DNA of 64,000 bases from Loigolactobacillus bifermentans DSM 20003 (GCF_001434575.1 NZ_AZDA01000046.1:124001-188000); one strand, 5' to 3'; numbered from the stretch's first letter, positions 25,189 to 33,978 are shown. The notes: generated from the sequence alone by a model not told the origin. Made by a program: numbers and translations.

Positions 25189-27711
25189 TTAACGAATATC
25201 CGCAATCGCTGCGTTAACGGCAGCTTGTTGGGCGTCGATCAAGGCCACCCGACTGCTGATCACTTTCAGATCCATGGTAATTTCACGGGTCAAACCAGGT
25301 GTGGCCAATTTGGGTTCAAAGAAAGCCTTAAATTCAGCCAAACGTGCTGGGGTGCGGAAAATACCAGCAATCACGGTGACGTAAGTGGCAAATTCCATAT
25401 CACCGCCAACTGTGGCCTCTAGCCAAGACCATTCCGTGCGTAACCAGTCCCAAGCGGCTTGTTGGCCAGCTGGATTGGCCAATACCCCACGGAACCAAGC
25501 CCGTAGATCTTGCGGCTTAATGACCTGTGCGTCTTCAAAGTAACCGATCAATTTCGCCAAAAAAGTCATGTCAGTGCTACTGGTCAATGCCGCACATAAG
25601 TCAGCTTTATAGCTAGCGTCCGTTGAGTGCTCATACGCCGCTAATAAACGATCAAACAAAGCGGTTTGCCCAAAATGTTTGACTTCATTGGCCAGGACTA
25701 ACCGCCGAATATCAGCTGGTAGCCGCAACAAGTCAGCTTGGTGCTGGGTAAATAAGTCGTGGGCCGCTTGAATGGTGACCGCGTCTTGACCATATAATGC
25801 CGCACTTAAGACAAATGGTCGCGTTAACTGATCGTCGTTGACTTCACCTGGTTGCGCCAGCCAGCCTAACCGGGCCACTTGGCGTTGACTTAACCGGTCG
25901 AACAGCTTTTGCAAAGCTTTTTCAGCTTGACTATCTGGCTCCACAAACTTCTTTAAGTTTCCCGCCACTTGGTACAATGCCGCATTAACCACTGCAGAGG
26001 AGTTGCTGGCAAAACGCGTTAACAATGGAACAACCGTGGCGTAAGTGATTTGGTTGCCTTCTGCCAATAGCCGCAGATCTTGTAACAATTGTAATTGCGC
26101 AATGGCATCTAAATCCGTTAAATGCGCCAGAATATCGTCTAGCAATGTTTGATCGTACTGCACAATAAAGTGTGAGTTGTTCCCGACATTTAACCGGAAT
26201 GGGGCATCTAACGCGGCACGCAATTGGGCATAGTCGCCAAGCACCGTTTGTTTAGCGGTTAAAATCTTAGGGGCTGCATCCGAATTACTGTTTAACGGAA
26301 TCTGCCAGGTCCGGTTCGCCGCTTTACCATTGCCAATGAAGAATTGACGTTGCGACAACACCACTTGTCCGTCTTCAACACTGGCCGCAACCACTGGATA
26401 ACCGGGCTGTTCCAGCCAGGAATTCATAATGGCGCCGACATCCATCCCTGACGCCTTACCTAAGGCTTGCCACAAATCGGCCCCTGTGGCATTGCCATAC
26501 TTGTGCGCTTCAAAATAGTTTTTCAAGCCAGCCCGCAAGTTGTCATCACCTAGTAACGCGCGCACCATAACTAACATCCGCGCCCCTTTGGCGTAAACAA
26601 TGGCGGCATCAAATAAGGCATCGATCTCCGCTGGGTCTTCCACAGCCACGTGCACGGCTTGTACCCCATCAGTGGCATCCCGTTGCAAGGCTGCCGGTAC
26701 ATCTGACGTTTGGAACATTTCCCAAATATGCCAATCCGGTTCAATGGCATCAACCGCCACATACTCCATCATGTTGGCAAAACTTTCGTTAAGCCATAGG
26801 TCATCCCACCACTGCATCGTCACCAAATCGCCAAACCATTGATGGGCTAATTCATGAGCAATCACGGTTGCCACTAACTGTTTCGTATCTAACGCCGTAT
26901 TGTCAGGATCTAACAGCAAATAGGCTTCTCGATAAGTGACCAAGCCCCAGTTTTCCATCGCCCCTGCCGAGAAATCCGGTAATGCCAACTGCCAAGAATG
27001 TGGCAACGGATAAGGCGTTTGGTAAAAGTCTTCGTAAAATTCGATCGACCGTTTGGCAATATCCAAGGCAAAATCTAATTCATTGGCCTGATGCGCTTTG
27101 GTCCCAAAAACACCGACTTTCACGCCACTTTTCGTCGTGGTTTGTTTGCCTTGTAATTCCCCAAAAGCAAAGGCAATCAGGTAGGTGGACATGCATACCG
27201 TGGTGTCAAAATAGTGAACCCCATTTTCAACCCGATTTTCAGGCATATTGCTGAGGATCAATTCACCCGGCTTTTCATCAAATTGAATGGCCAAGTCAAA
27301 CGTTGCCTTAGCTGCTGGCTCATCAATACAAGGAAATGCTTGCCGCGCTGCGTTGGTTTCAAACTGGGTGCCGATCAACTGCTTGCGTTCCCCATTCACC
27401 GTGTAATAGGACGGGTAAATGCCCATCATCGTATCAGTTAACGGCGCTTGATAAGTGATCGTCAAGGTCACCTGACCTAATTGCGGCAACACAAGCTGCA
27501 ATGCGTCTTGCTTTTGATCGATGGTAAACGGCAGCGCCCCGCCATTTAAAGTCACACTGTCAATGGTCAGATCCTTTTGATGAATGGCAATTGCCTGTTG
27601 CTTAGCCTCTCCTGTGATCGTGGTCCTGCCACTGATCTGCTTGGTGGCCCGGTTAATATTGAAATATAAATCGTAATGCGTCGGTTGAAATGCGTTATAA
27701 AAATGTGCCAA
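25189..27711 (-). CDS. pepN: Aminopeptidase N
   Basis: 840 residues, the normal size for lactobacillar PepN (M1 metallopeptidase). GAMENWG near residue 250 binds the substrate amino end; HELAHQWFGD near 285 with the downstream LNESFA glutamate forms the zinc site. It trims peptides in the cytoplasm after casein or other protein breakdown. No signal peptide. The start is a TTG at 27711 with GGGAG eight bases upstream. Confidence 0.96.
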   Translation of the reverse strand: MAHFYNAFQPTHYDLYFNINRATKQISGRTTITGEAKQQAIAIHQKDLTIDSVTLNGGALPFTIDQKQDALQLVLPQLGQVTLTITYQAPLTDTMMGIYPSYYTVNGERKQLIGTQFETNAARQAFPCIDEPAAKATFDLAIQFDEKPGELILSNMPENRVENGVHYFDTTVCMSTYLIAFAFGELQGKQTTTKSGVKVGVFGTKAHQANELDFALDIAKRSIEFYEDFYQTPYPLPHSWQLALPDFSAGAMENWGLVTYREAYLLLDPDNTALDTKQLVATVIAHELAHQWFGDLVTMQWWDDLWLNESFANMMEYVAVDAIEPDWHIWEMFQTSDVPAALQRDATDGVQAVHVAVEDPAEIDALFDAAIVYAKGARMLVMVRALLGDDNLRAGLKNYFEAHKYGNATGADLWQALGKASGMDVGAIMNSWLEQPGYPVVAASVEDGQVVLSQRQFFIGNGKAANRTWQIPLNSNSDAAPKILTAKQTVLGDYAQLRAALDAPFRLNVGNNSHFIVQYDQTLLDDILAHLTDLDAIAQLQLLQDLRLLAEGNQITYATVVPLLTRFASNSSAVVNAALYQVAGNLKKFVEPDSQAEKALQKLFDRLSQRQVARLGWLAQPGEVNDDQLTRPFVLSAALYGQDAVTIQAAHDLFTQHQADLLRLPADIRRLVLANEVKHFGQTALFDRLLAAYEHSTDASYKADLCAALTSSTDMTFLAKLIGYFEDAQVIKPQDLRAWFRGVLANPAGQQAAWDWLRTEWSWLEATVGGDMEFATYVTVIAGIFRTPARLAEFKAFFEPKLATPGLTREITMDLKVISSRVALIDAQQAAVNAAIADIR

Positions 27712-27811
27712 AAAATCCGACTCCCTTCAGGTTTAACAATTAGCTACATTATACGCCAAACCAGTTGCCGTTACTGCTAATTTGCCTGTGAAAGCCGGTA
27801 AAACTTCATTT

Positions 27812-27988
27812 TTATGAGTGTAGCTGTCGTTGATCACGCCAGTAATACCCTGCCAAAATCACCACTAAACCTAGTCCAAACGCAATTAACGTTTTGATCA
27901 CACCAAAATGAAAACAACCCATGACTAAAATCAAGCTTAAAACCCCAATCAGTAACAAGCCCCCGTAAGTTCGAAATAATGCCACCAT
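27812..27988 (-). CDS. Small DUF2273-like membrane protein
   Basis: 58 residues from the ATG at 27988, chosen for the GGGAAGTGAG site; an ATG seven codons upstream lacks one. Two helices joined by a short loop (FGVIKTLIAFGLGLVVILAGYYW) resemble the protein at 33776-33961 (LGFFKTLLIIGLTLIGILVGFYL), which sits in the Asp23 operon. This copy stands alone beside pepN. Confidence 0.65.
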   Translation of the reverse strand: MVALFRTYGGLLLIGVLSLILVMGCFHFGVIKTLIAFGLGLVVILAGYYWRDQRQLHS

Positions 27989-28191
27989 CCTACTCACTTC
28001 CCATTTCAAATTTCATAACCCAGATATTTTATATAGTCAATAAAACCGTAAATTTTAATTACCAAATGAAATTTTACCATGTTGGTCCTGATTAATGAAA
28101 TTTCGTCCGCTAAGTACAAACCGGGCTCTGACAAGGTTTGGTCAACTTCTATCAACTCCTATTTATAAATTTTGACATCGCTTATTTCAAA

Positions 28192-28226
28192 TAAAATAGC
28201 CGTGACTACTAATGAAGTCACGACTA
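28192..28226 (-). terminator. Terminator of the LPxTG surface-protein gene
   Basis: CGTGACT and AGTCACG arms, then a T-rich run on the minus strand, just past the stop codon at 28239. Confidence 0.7.
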
Positions 28227-28238
28227 CTTATCTAAGCT

Positions 28239-30725
28239 TTAAATTTCATAAGAACCATCGTCACGTTTGCGCATTTTAGTGGCACCGAGTAACCCAATCG
28301 AGCCTAACACCGTTAAACCACCAGCAATCACTAACCATTGCTCAGTTTGAGCACCAGTTTTCGGCAAAGTTGTTGCCGTTGTGGTTGTCACTGATTCCGA
28401 CTTCGTTGGCACTGGTAAAGTTGTCTGATTAGCTGCTTGAACCACACTATGATTTTGGACGGTTTGGACTGCAGCTGCAGAGCGGCCATTATCAGCTACA
28501 GATGTTGCTTGAACTGAACCTTGCTTATCGGCTGCTGTTTTCGTTGGATTTACCGTTTGTTCATGATCAGCGGCCACATCAGTGTCTGCTGTAGCCCCAT
28601 TATCTGTGCTGGTCACTGCTGTATCGGTGGTGTTATCTGCGTTCGTTGATGCTGTTGTACGATTATGAGTGTCTGTAACACTAGCAACACCACTGCTATG
28701 ATTCGAATCGATATTCGCTGAATCAGTTGTCGTACCACCATTATCGGCTGTATCAGTTGCTGTATGATCATAGTAATCTGTTGGCGTCACTGAAACAGCT
28801 TCACCTAATTGGACTTTACTTTGGGGATGAGAATAATCATAATAATCGTCAGCTGTCACACTTAAGGCGTCACCTGTTTGTGTTTTAACCTGGGGATGAG
28901 AATAATCGTAATAATCATCGGCTGTTACGCTGACGGCATGTCCTACCTGTGTCTTTTTAGCAATCACAGCCTCATCAACCACACCTTTAGGCGAATTATA
29001 ATAGTCGTCTGGTGTGACAAATACGGCATCCCCAACTTGGGTTTTAGTCTGCGGATGAGAATAATCGTAATAATCGTTCGCTGTCACGCTTAACGCATCA
29101 CCTGTTTGTGTTTTGATCTGGGGATGAGAATAATCATAATAATCGTCAGCTGTCACACTTAAAGCGTCACCTGTTTGTGTTTTGACCTGGGGATGAGAAT
29201 AATCATAGTAATCATCGGCCGTTACACTAACACTATCTGATAAGTTCGTTCGGACAGCGATACCATCAGGAACCACGCCTTGATCATACGCCACATACAC
29301 GGTATGAACGGTCCCTTTTACACCCATTGTGGCGTCTGTTGGCTGTGTTTCACCAGTGCCTAGTTCATCCGCCGTTGCATAATGATAGCCTGCGGGAAGT
29401 TCACTGGCTAATGTTGCACTACTCAGATCAACGGTCCGACCATATTTACCGGTTACCGTTTGAGATTCCCCAACTTGTGTCCCATTAATGGTATCCACAA
29501 ACATAACTGTATTATCAATATCACTGGCTTTAAAGTAAACCATTGTATAATCATCAGCCATCATTGCGTTAAAAGCCGAATAAAATTTTCCACTGACACC
29601 ACTAACAGAAATTCCTAAAATTGGTACTACGTGATACTCAGACAACACTTTATACGCTGCATAATAACTGGTTTCTGTATAATCATCAAGCAGTGCATTA
29701 AGTGTATCTGTGGCAGCGTTTTGAGTCCCTTGAACTTCAAAATACAGCACTGAACTATTAGGATTATCCATATTATGGTCAGCATTTTGACCATAATAAT
29801 AAGTAGCACCATAATAAGTATCGTAGTCGGCCATAGTTGTACCTTCCGTACCATTTACATTAATGACCAGTTGGTCCTCGTGCGTACTATTATAGGCCGC
29901 GACCTTTTCATCATATATGTCAATGAACTTTTGTTTAGCATCATCTAAGGTCATCCCTAAAATCGAACCAACATTTGGCGTATGATCATCGCCATCAATT
30001 TCCCATTGATAAAGATTTTGATAAACAGTATACCCATAATCACCATTGAGAATCTGAGCAACATTTGCATTCACTTCTTGGTCTAAGACCAGGTCACCTT
30101 CGCGGCCAACGCTTGCTGGTAAAATCTCCTGACCAGTGTCTATATCTATATATGAAACTTTTGTTTGTTCCACAGGTAAAGTCGTATCACCAGCAGTTGC
30201 GCTATCGGTTGTTGGCTGGACCGCTGAAGCTGCCGTCACCTGTTGCGCCTGGCCTGTGACTGCTGCAGTACTCGCCGCTGCTGATTTGGCAGTGGCAACT
30301 TCAGTAGCAGTGGCCGCGCCTAAATTAGTAACGTTGCTAGCCGCACTGGCTGGTGTCGCAGTTGATGAATAACTGGCACTTGCTGCCGCACTAGTCGGCT
30401 GAACCGTAGTAGCCGACTGATTCGCTGCAGCACTTGAAGCGGTTGCGGTACGACTCACTGCACTTGACGCAGCTGTGCTGGTTGCCGCACTTGCATTTGT
30501 TAAAGCTACCGTGGACTGTTGTAAGCTGTTGGCATCAGTTGTATTTTGAGCATCTGCTGTCTGGTTAGCAGTATCACTCGTAGCCGCATTAACTTGGGTG
30601 GTTAATCCAAGCACCCCAAAACTGGCCGTTGTAACGCCTAATATTAACCATTTTTTACCGCTTTTATACAATTTAAAATGTTGCTTCTGTTCAACTAAAC
30701 TTGCTGTAAACCGTACTTTTCTCAT
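28239..30725 (-). CDS. Cell-wall LPxTG protein with tyrosine-rich repeats
   Basis: 828 residues from the ATG at 30725 (site GGGGGGAAG). A KxYKxGKxW-type signal (FKLYKSGKKWLIL) opens the protein, followed by an Ala/Ser/Thr-rich stretch of about 130 residues that is likely glycosylated. A folded region (about 190-490) follows. Then come seven imperfect repeats of about 22 residues built on SVTADDYYDYSHPQ and KTQTGDA, a Thr/Asp-rich stalk, and the sortase motif LPKTG with membrane helix and basic tail. It should be exported by Sec and fixed to peptidoglycan. Binding partner unknown. Codons across the repeats are highly similar. Confidence 0.9.
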   Translation of the reverse strand: MRKVRFTASLVEQKQHFKLYKSGKKWLILGVTTASFGVLGLTTQVNAATSDTANQTADAQNTTDANSLQQSTVALTNASAATSTAASSAVSRTATASSAAANQSATTVQPTSAAASASYSSTATPASAASNVTNLGAATATEVATAKSAAASTAAVTGQAQQVTAASAVQPTTDSATAGDTTLPVEQTKVSYIDIDTGQEILPASVGREGDLVLDQEVNANVAQILNGDYGYTVYQNLYQWEIDGDDHTPNVGSILGMTLDDAKQKFIDIYDEKVAAYNSTHEDQLVINVNGTEGTTMADYDTYYGATYYYGQNADHNMDNPNSSVLYFEVQGTQNAATDTLNALLDDYTETSYYAAYKVLSEYHVVPILGISVSGVSGKFYSAFNAMMADDYTMVYFKASDIDNTVMFVDTINGTQVGESQTVTGKYGRTVDLSSATLASELPAGYHYATADELGTGETQPTDATMGVKGTVHTVYVAYDQGVVPDGIAVRTNLSDSVSVTADDYYDYSHPQVKTQTGDALSVTADDYYDYSHPQIKTQTGDALSVTANDYYDYSHPQTKTQVGDAVFVTPDDYYNSPKGVVDEAVIAKKTQVGHAVSVTADDYYDYSHPQVKTQTGDALSVTADDYYDYSHPQSKVQLGEAVSVTPTDYYDHTATDTADNGGTTTDSANIDSNHSSGVASVTDTHNRTTASTNADNTTDTAVTSTDNGATADTDVAADHEQTVNPTKTAADKQGSVQATSVADNGRSAAAVQTVQNHSVVQAANQTTLPVPTKSESVTTTTATTLPKTGAQTEQWLVIAGGLTVLGSIGLLGATKMRKRDDGSYEI
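28784..29246 (-). repeat. Coding repeats of about 66 bp inside the LPxTG gene
   Basis: Seven imperfect units encode DDYYDYSHPQ-type peptides; the best units are nearly identical in DNA, and one (about 28950-29035) is divergent with an inserted NSPKGVVDEAVIAK peptide. Such arrays expand and contract by recombination. Confidence 0.9.
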
Positions 30726-30875
30726 TGTGCTTCCCCCCAAAATCGTGTTGATGACCATGGTTTTATTAACAATCGCTGGTCTATGTACATTTCATAATTA
30801 AATTATCAAAAAAAAAAAAACAAATTATCAATAAATGAACTATATAACTTTAACGCCGATTCAGCAAGCGCTTGT

Positions 30876-30908
30876 AAAAAAATAACCGACGCTATTCAAC
30901 GCCGGTTT
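30876..30908 (-). terminator. Terminator of the marR-yczE-like operon
   Basis: AACCG-CG and CG-CGGTT arms with one mismatch, followed on the minus strand by ATTTTTTT. Confidence 0.75.
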
Positions 30909-30977
30909 AACAAGGTTTGTTCTTTTTTTATATAAATGCTTTATGATTAATGACATAAACTTTTTTAATCAATCCGA

Positions 30978-31622
30978 TCAAACCAAGCTATAACGCCACT
31001 TTCCAAAAAAGTGCATGATCACATTTAATGTGGTGCCCACTAAAATTGCCGCTAAGATCGTGCCTAACCCAACACTTCCTAAGCCATGAACCAACAATAA
31101 GCACGTTAACACCGAGATTAAGACCATGGTACTATCTGTAGCAACTTTAACTTTGGGAAACGGAATGTGCGTCACGTCGGCGATCACACCCATAATGCCT
31201 TCCCCCGCTAACGGAATTAAATTGGTCGGCATGTAGCAGAAAATCCCAATGGCAATCAGCACAATGGACAACCCTGATAAGATTAATTGCGCAAGTAACG
31301 TCCGCGGTGTTGGTAAAAACGTGGCCAGCCAATTACAAAAAGTGGTGAAGTAGCCAAAAATAATTCCTACCACCACCTGAAAGAGTTGGTGCCAGTCAAA
31401 CGCTTTTCGTAAAATTAAGATCTGTAATAAAACCAAAAAAGTATGTAAGATAATGGTCGCTTTGCCCATTTCAATGCCCCAAACTACTGTCATGGTATAA
31501 GGAATCGAACTAATGGGCGAGACGCCTAAATGGGATTTAACGGATAAGGCGATGCCAATCGTCATCACAAATAAACCCAGGCCATAAAAGCCTAAACGCT
31601 GTCCCAACGCTGCTTGTTTCAA
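30978..31622 (-). CDS. YczE/YyaS/YitT-family membrane protein
   Basis: 214 residues, about six helices. The start LGFYGLGLFVMTIGIALSVKSHLGVSPISSIPY is split over two motifs typical of the YczE/YyaS group, and PFPKVKVATD plus GLGTILAAILVGT complete the pattern. Function of the family is not established. The start is a TTG at 31622 with AAAGGGG upstream. It follows a MarR-family gene and is probably co-transcribed with it. Confidence 0.8.
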   Translation of the reverse strand: MKQAALGQRLGFYGLGLFVMTIGIALSVKSHLGVSPISSIPYTMTVVWGIEMGKATIILHTFLVLLQILILRKAFDWHQLFQVVVGIIFGYFTTFCNWLATFLPTPRTLLAQLILSGLSIVLIAIGIFCYMPTNLIPLAGEGIMGVIADVTHIPFPKVKVATDSTMVLISVLTCLLLVHGLGSVGLGTILAAILVGTTLNVIMHFFGKWRYSLV

Positions 31623-31673
31623 ATTTAAAACCCCTTTCAGATACTTAGAAAACTAACTATTGTATTAAAAATA

Positions 31674-32105
31674 CTACGCTAAATTTGCAATCATTTTTTC
31701 GATGACTTGGAAGAAAATAGCTAACGCCGCTGGGTCAATGCCCTGCGTCAATTTATTTTCCATCGTCAACAAATCCGCAAATACCCCTGCCTGCGCCGCT
31801 TGTGCCTTGGCCGTTGGCATAATACGTTTCAACCGTTTGTCTTGTGGCAACGGTTCACGCTGAATCAATCCCGCTTGAATCATTTTTTTTAATAGCGCTG
31901 AAGCCGTTGAGGGCCGGATACTATATTTTTCTTCAATGTCCTTTTGAAACAGATCACGGTTCTGTGTTTCCACTAAAATGTAGATCAGCACGTGGGCCTG
32001 TGCACCACTGATCTGATTACGCACCGCCAATCGATCCAGTTCCCGCCGAATTTCATTATGTAGTCGGCTCACATACTGCCCGACATCCCGCTCTTTCACA
32101 CTCAT
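31674..32105 (-). CDS. MarR-family regulator
   Basis: 143 residues from the ATG at 32105, which lies six bases after GGAGG. A longer frame reaching to 32210 reads through the repeat element and is rejected. The winged helix has SIRPSTASALLKKMIQAGLI as recognition part and the wing REPLPQDKRLKRIMPT. It probably regulates itself and the YczE-like gene. Its ribosome binding site is the last motif of a three-copy 98-bp array. Confidence 0.87.
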   Translation of the reverse strand: MSVKERDVGQYVSRLHNEIRRELDRLAVRNQISGAQAHVLIYILVETQNRDLFQKDIEEKYSIRPSTASALLKKMIQAGLIQREPLPQDKRLKRIMPTAKAQAAQAGVFADLLTMENKLTQGIDPAALAIFFQVIEKMIANLA

Positions 32106-32111
32106 TGTGTA

Positions 32112-32410
32112 CCTCCTAGGTTCTCTAAGGTCTATTTTGCTACCGCAAAATTCTATTTCGGAGGATGACCATTCCCTCGGACGAAAAACGTCACGATGGA
32201 AACATGGCACCTCCTAGGTTCTCTAAGGTCTATTTTGCTACCGCAAAATTCTATTTCGGAGGATGGCCATTCCTACGGGCGCATTCACCCTCGTAGGAAA
32301 CATGGCGCCTTCTAGGTTCTCTAAGGTTAGATTTTACTTTCGTAAAATTTCACTTCGGAGGATGGCCATTCCCTCGGACGAAAACCATCACGATGGAAAC
32401 ATGGCGTCCC
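32112..32410 (-). repeat. Three tandem copies of the 98-bp SD-containing element (locus C)
   Basis: Units with a period of 98 bp: 32112-32214, 32210-32312 and 32308-32410 (junction motifs degrade from CCTCC to CCTTC to GTCCC moving away from the gene). The two nearer units have ATTTTGC-GGTA-GCAAAAT as second hairpin. The far unit has ATTTTAC-GAAA-GTAAAAT, a paired change. The first-hairpin arms also switch between TTCCTACG/CGTAGGAA and TTCC-TCG/CGA-GGAA while keeping pairing. Confidence 0.9.
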
Positions 32411-32514
32411 CATTACTTAGTTTACTAACTAATCTTAAATCAAATGTCAGTAACTGTCAAAAAAATCATTTGCGCAACCTCCCCGATTCGATGCATGGCA
32501 CCACCAATTTAACC

Positions 32515-32548
32515 AAAAAAACACCAGACAAAATCAATGTCTGGTGGC
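32515..32548 (-). terminator. Terminator of the asp23 operon
   Basis: CACCAGACA and TGTCTGGTG arms around a 7-base loop, followed on the minus strand by T7. Confidence 0.85.
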
Positions 32549-32566
32549 TTGATTCATTCATCTGCC

Positions 32567-32698
32567 TTACTCATGATAAAGCCTGGCCTGTAAACGATCG
32601 CCTACTTGATCTACTTTTTTAGCAGTTAACACGGTCAGCCCCAATAATAGGCCACTTACCATCAGGCCAATCGCCGCTAAGATTTTAAAAAATGTCAT
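32567..32698 (-). CDS. 43-residue membrane protein
   Basis: Starts at an ATG (32698) six bases after AGGTGA and ends at a TAA just before the operon terminator. The peptide has one hydrophobic helix (FKILAAIGLMVSGLLLGLTV) and a charged tail (KKVDQVGDRLQ). It lies 16 bp downstream of the GlsB-like gene and is almost certainly the last gene of the Asp23 operon. I know no family for it. Confidence 0.6.
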   Translation of the reverse strand: MTFFKILAAIGLMVSGLLLGLTVLTAKKVDQVGDRLQARLYHE

Positions 32699-32713
32699 GG
32701 CTGTCACCTACCT

Positions 32714-32965
32714 TTAGGATTTGGCTTTGCGGCCAACAACCAGGCTCACCACTAACACTAAAATCACAGCACCGATAATCGATGGAATCAATGCCATGCC
32801 TGCTAACTGTGGACCCCAGCTCCCTAGCAACCCTTGGCCTAAAGCAGAACCGAGCAGACCGGCGACAATATTGGCGATCCAGCCCATGGATTGCCCACGA
32901 TTGGTTAATGCCCCGGCCACAGCACCAATAATCGCACCAACGATCAATGACCAAATAATTCCCAT
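32714..32965 (-). CDS. GlsB/YeaQ/YmgE-family membrane protein
   Basis: 83 residues, three hydrophobic segments rich in Gly and Ala: IIWSLIVGAIIGAVAGALTN, then GWIANIVAGLLGSALG, then a final helix and RKAKS tail. This is the 'transglycosylase-associated' GlsB family, a frequent partner of Asp23 proteins in stress operons. No enzymatic role is demonstrated. It follows asp23 by 32 bp and has a GGGGTGC-type ribosome site. Confidence 0.88.
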   Translation of the reverse strand: MGIIWSLIVGAIIGAVAGALTNRGQSMGWIANIVAGLLGSALGQGLLGSWGPQLAGMALIPSIIGAVILVLVVSLVVGRKAKS

Positions 32966-32997
32966 GTTGAAGCACCCCTTTCATGATTTTCAACGGT

Positions 32998-33507
32998 TTA
33001 GTCGACGCGAACAGGTTCTTGATCAGGTGTTAGTTTTTCCATTCCTGCACTTACCCGATCACTGCCTTTGCTGACAGCTTCTTTCGTTTTGTCGGCCACA
33101 TTCCCTACCCGATCTTGCAACGTCACGGCATCTTTTTCATATTCAGCTTTTGTTTTCACATCAACAACGGTAACGTTGACTTCAATCACGTCTAACCCGG
33201 TCATATGCTTCACTTGCTTTTGGATCGCATCTTTCATTTGTTGGTATAATGCGGCGATTTCAATGCCATAGGCCGCCACAATGTCCAAGTCAACGGCGAC
33301 CTGCTTTTGACCGACTTCAACATCGATACCAGTGGTTACATCACTGGTATTCACGAGTTTTTCTGCAATATTTGAGAAAAAACCACCGTCAATGGTCAGT
33401 ACGCCATCGATTTTAGCTAATGCGATCCCTACGATTTTCTGTAACACCCTATCTTCATAACGTAATTCACCTTTAATCGTTGGTGTGGTTGATTGTGTAT
33501 TTGCCAT
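32998..33507 (-). CDS. Asp23/Gls24-family envelope stress protein
   Basis: 169 residues. The Asp23 core (about 14-120) reads YEDRVLQKIVGIALAKIDGV, DVEVGQKQVAVDLDIVAAYG and VIEVNVTVVDVKT. Asp23 proteins coat the inner membrane and are bound there by AmaP, encoded in the same operon upstream; they are induced by alkaline and cell-wall stress in staphylococci. The ATG at 33507 is served by the GGAGG of the repeat array at 33518. Confidence 0.92.
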   Translation of the reverse strand: MANTQSTTPTIKGELRYEDRVLQKIVGIALAKIDGVLTIDGGFFSNIAEKLVNTSDVTTGIDVEVGQKQVAVDLDIVAAYGIEIAALYQQMKDAIQKQVKHMTGLDVIEVNVTVVDVKTKAEYEKDAVTLQDRVGNVADKTKEAVSKGSDRVSAGMEKLTPDQEPVRVD

Positions 33508-33517
33508 TTCAAGAAAA

Positions 33518-33740
33518 CCTCCTCAATACTTTAAGGACTATTTGACTGACGTCAAATCTTATTTACGGAGGATGACCATCCTGCCGGGCGAAAAACACCA
33601 CGCCAGAAACATGGCCCGCCTCAATACGCTAGGGTCTATTTGACTAATGTCAAATCTTATTTACAGAGGATGACCATTCTGCCGGGCGAAAAGTACCACG
33701 CCAGAAACATGGCCCGCCTCAATGCTTTAGGGACTATTTA
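33518..33740 (-). repeat. Two full and one partial copy of the 98-bp SD-containing element (locus D)
   Basis: Units 33518-33620 and 33616-33718 (period 98 bp) plus a truncated third to about 33740. The second hairpin is ATTTGAC with loops GTCA or ATTA and arm GTCAAAT, again a paired change against the other loci. The first stem uses TTCTGGCG with CGGCAGGA. The array lies between the DUF2273 gene and asp23 inside one operon; its last GGAGG is the asp23 ribosome binding site. Confidence 0.9.
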
Positions 33741-33775
33741 ATGAACATGTCATCCGACTTTCAAAATCGCACCAC

Positions 33776-33961
33776 TTACTTGAACCAGCGTTGTAACCAG
33801 TTGGTTTGGGCCAGATAAAAGCCCACTAAAATGCCGATCAAGGTTAAACCGATGATCAACAATGTTTTAAAAAAGCCAAGGGTTAAAAATAGCAATCCCA
33901 GTATGAGACCGGATAACCCACCTAGCAAGGGCCAGCGATACAGCTTAAATAATTCTGCCAT
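33776..33961 (-). CDS. DUF2273 small membrane protein
   Basis: 61 residues, two helices with a tight turn (LYRWPLLGGLSGLILGLLFL and FFKTLLIIGLTLIGILVGFY). Small DUF2273 proteins lie next to amaP and asp23 in many Firmicutes. Start after AAAGGAGA. Function unknown; probably a membrane partner in the Asp23 complex. Confidence 0.8.
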   Translation of the reverse strand: MAELFKLYRWPLLGGLSGLILGLLFLTLGFFKTLLIIGLTLIGILVGFYLAQTNWLQRWFK

Positions 33962-33978
33962 GGCGGTTCTCCTTTCTT

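Noticed and set aside
32106-32210. N-terminal extension of the MarR protein
   Set aside because: The extension reads through a repeat unit; GGAGG six bases before the ATG at 32105 marks the real start.
33518-33740. CRISPR array
   Set aside because: Whole 98-bp units repeat in tandem without unique spacers and they overlap ribosome binding sites; no cas genes are present.
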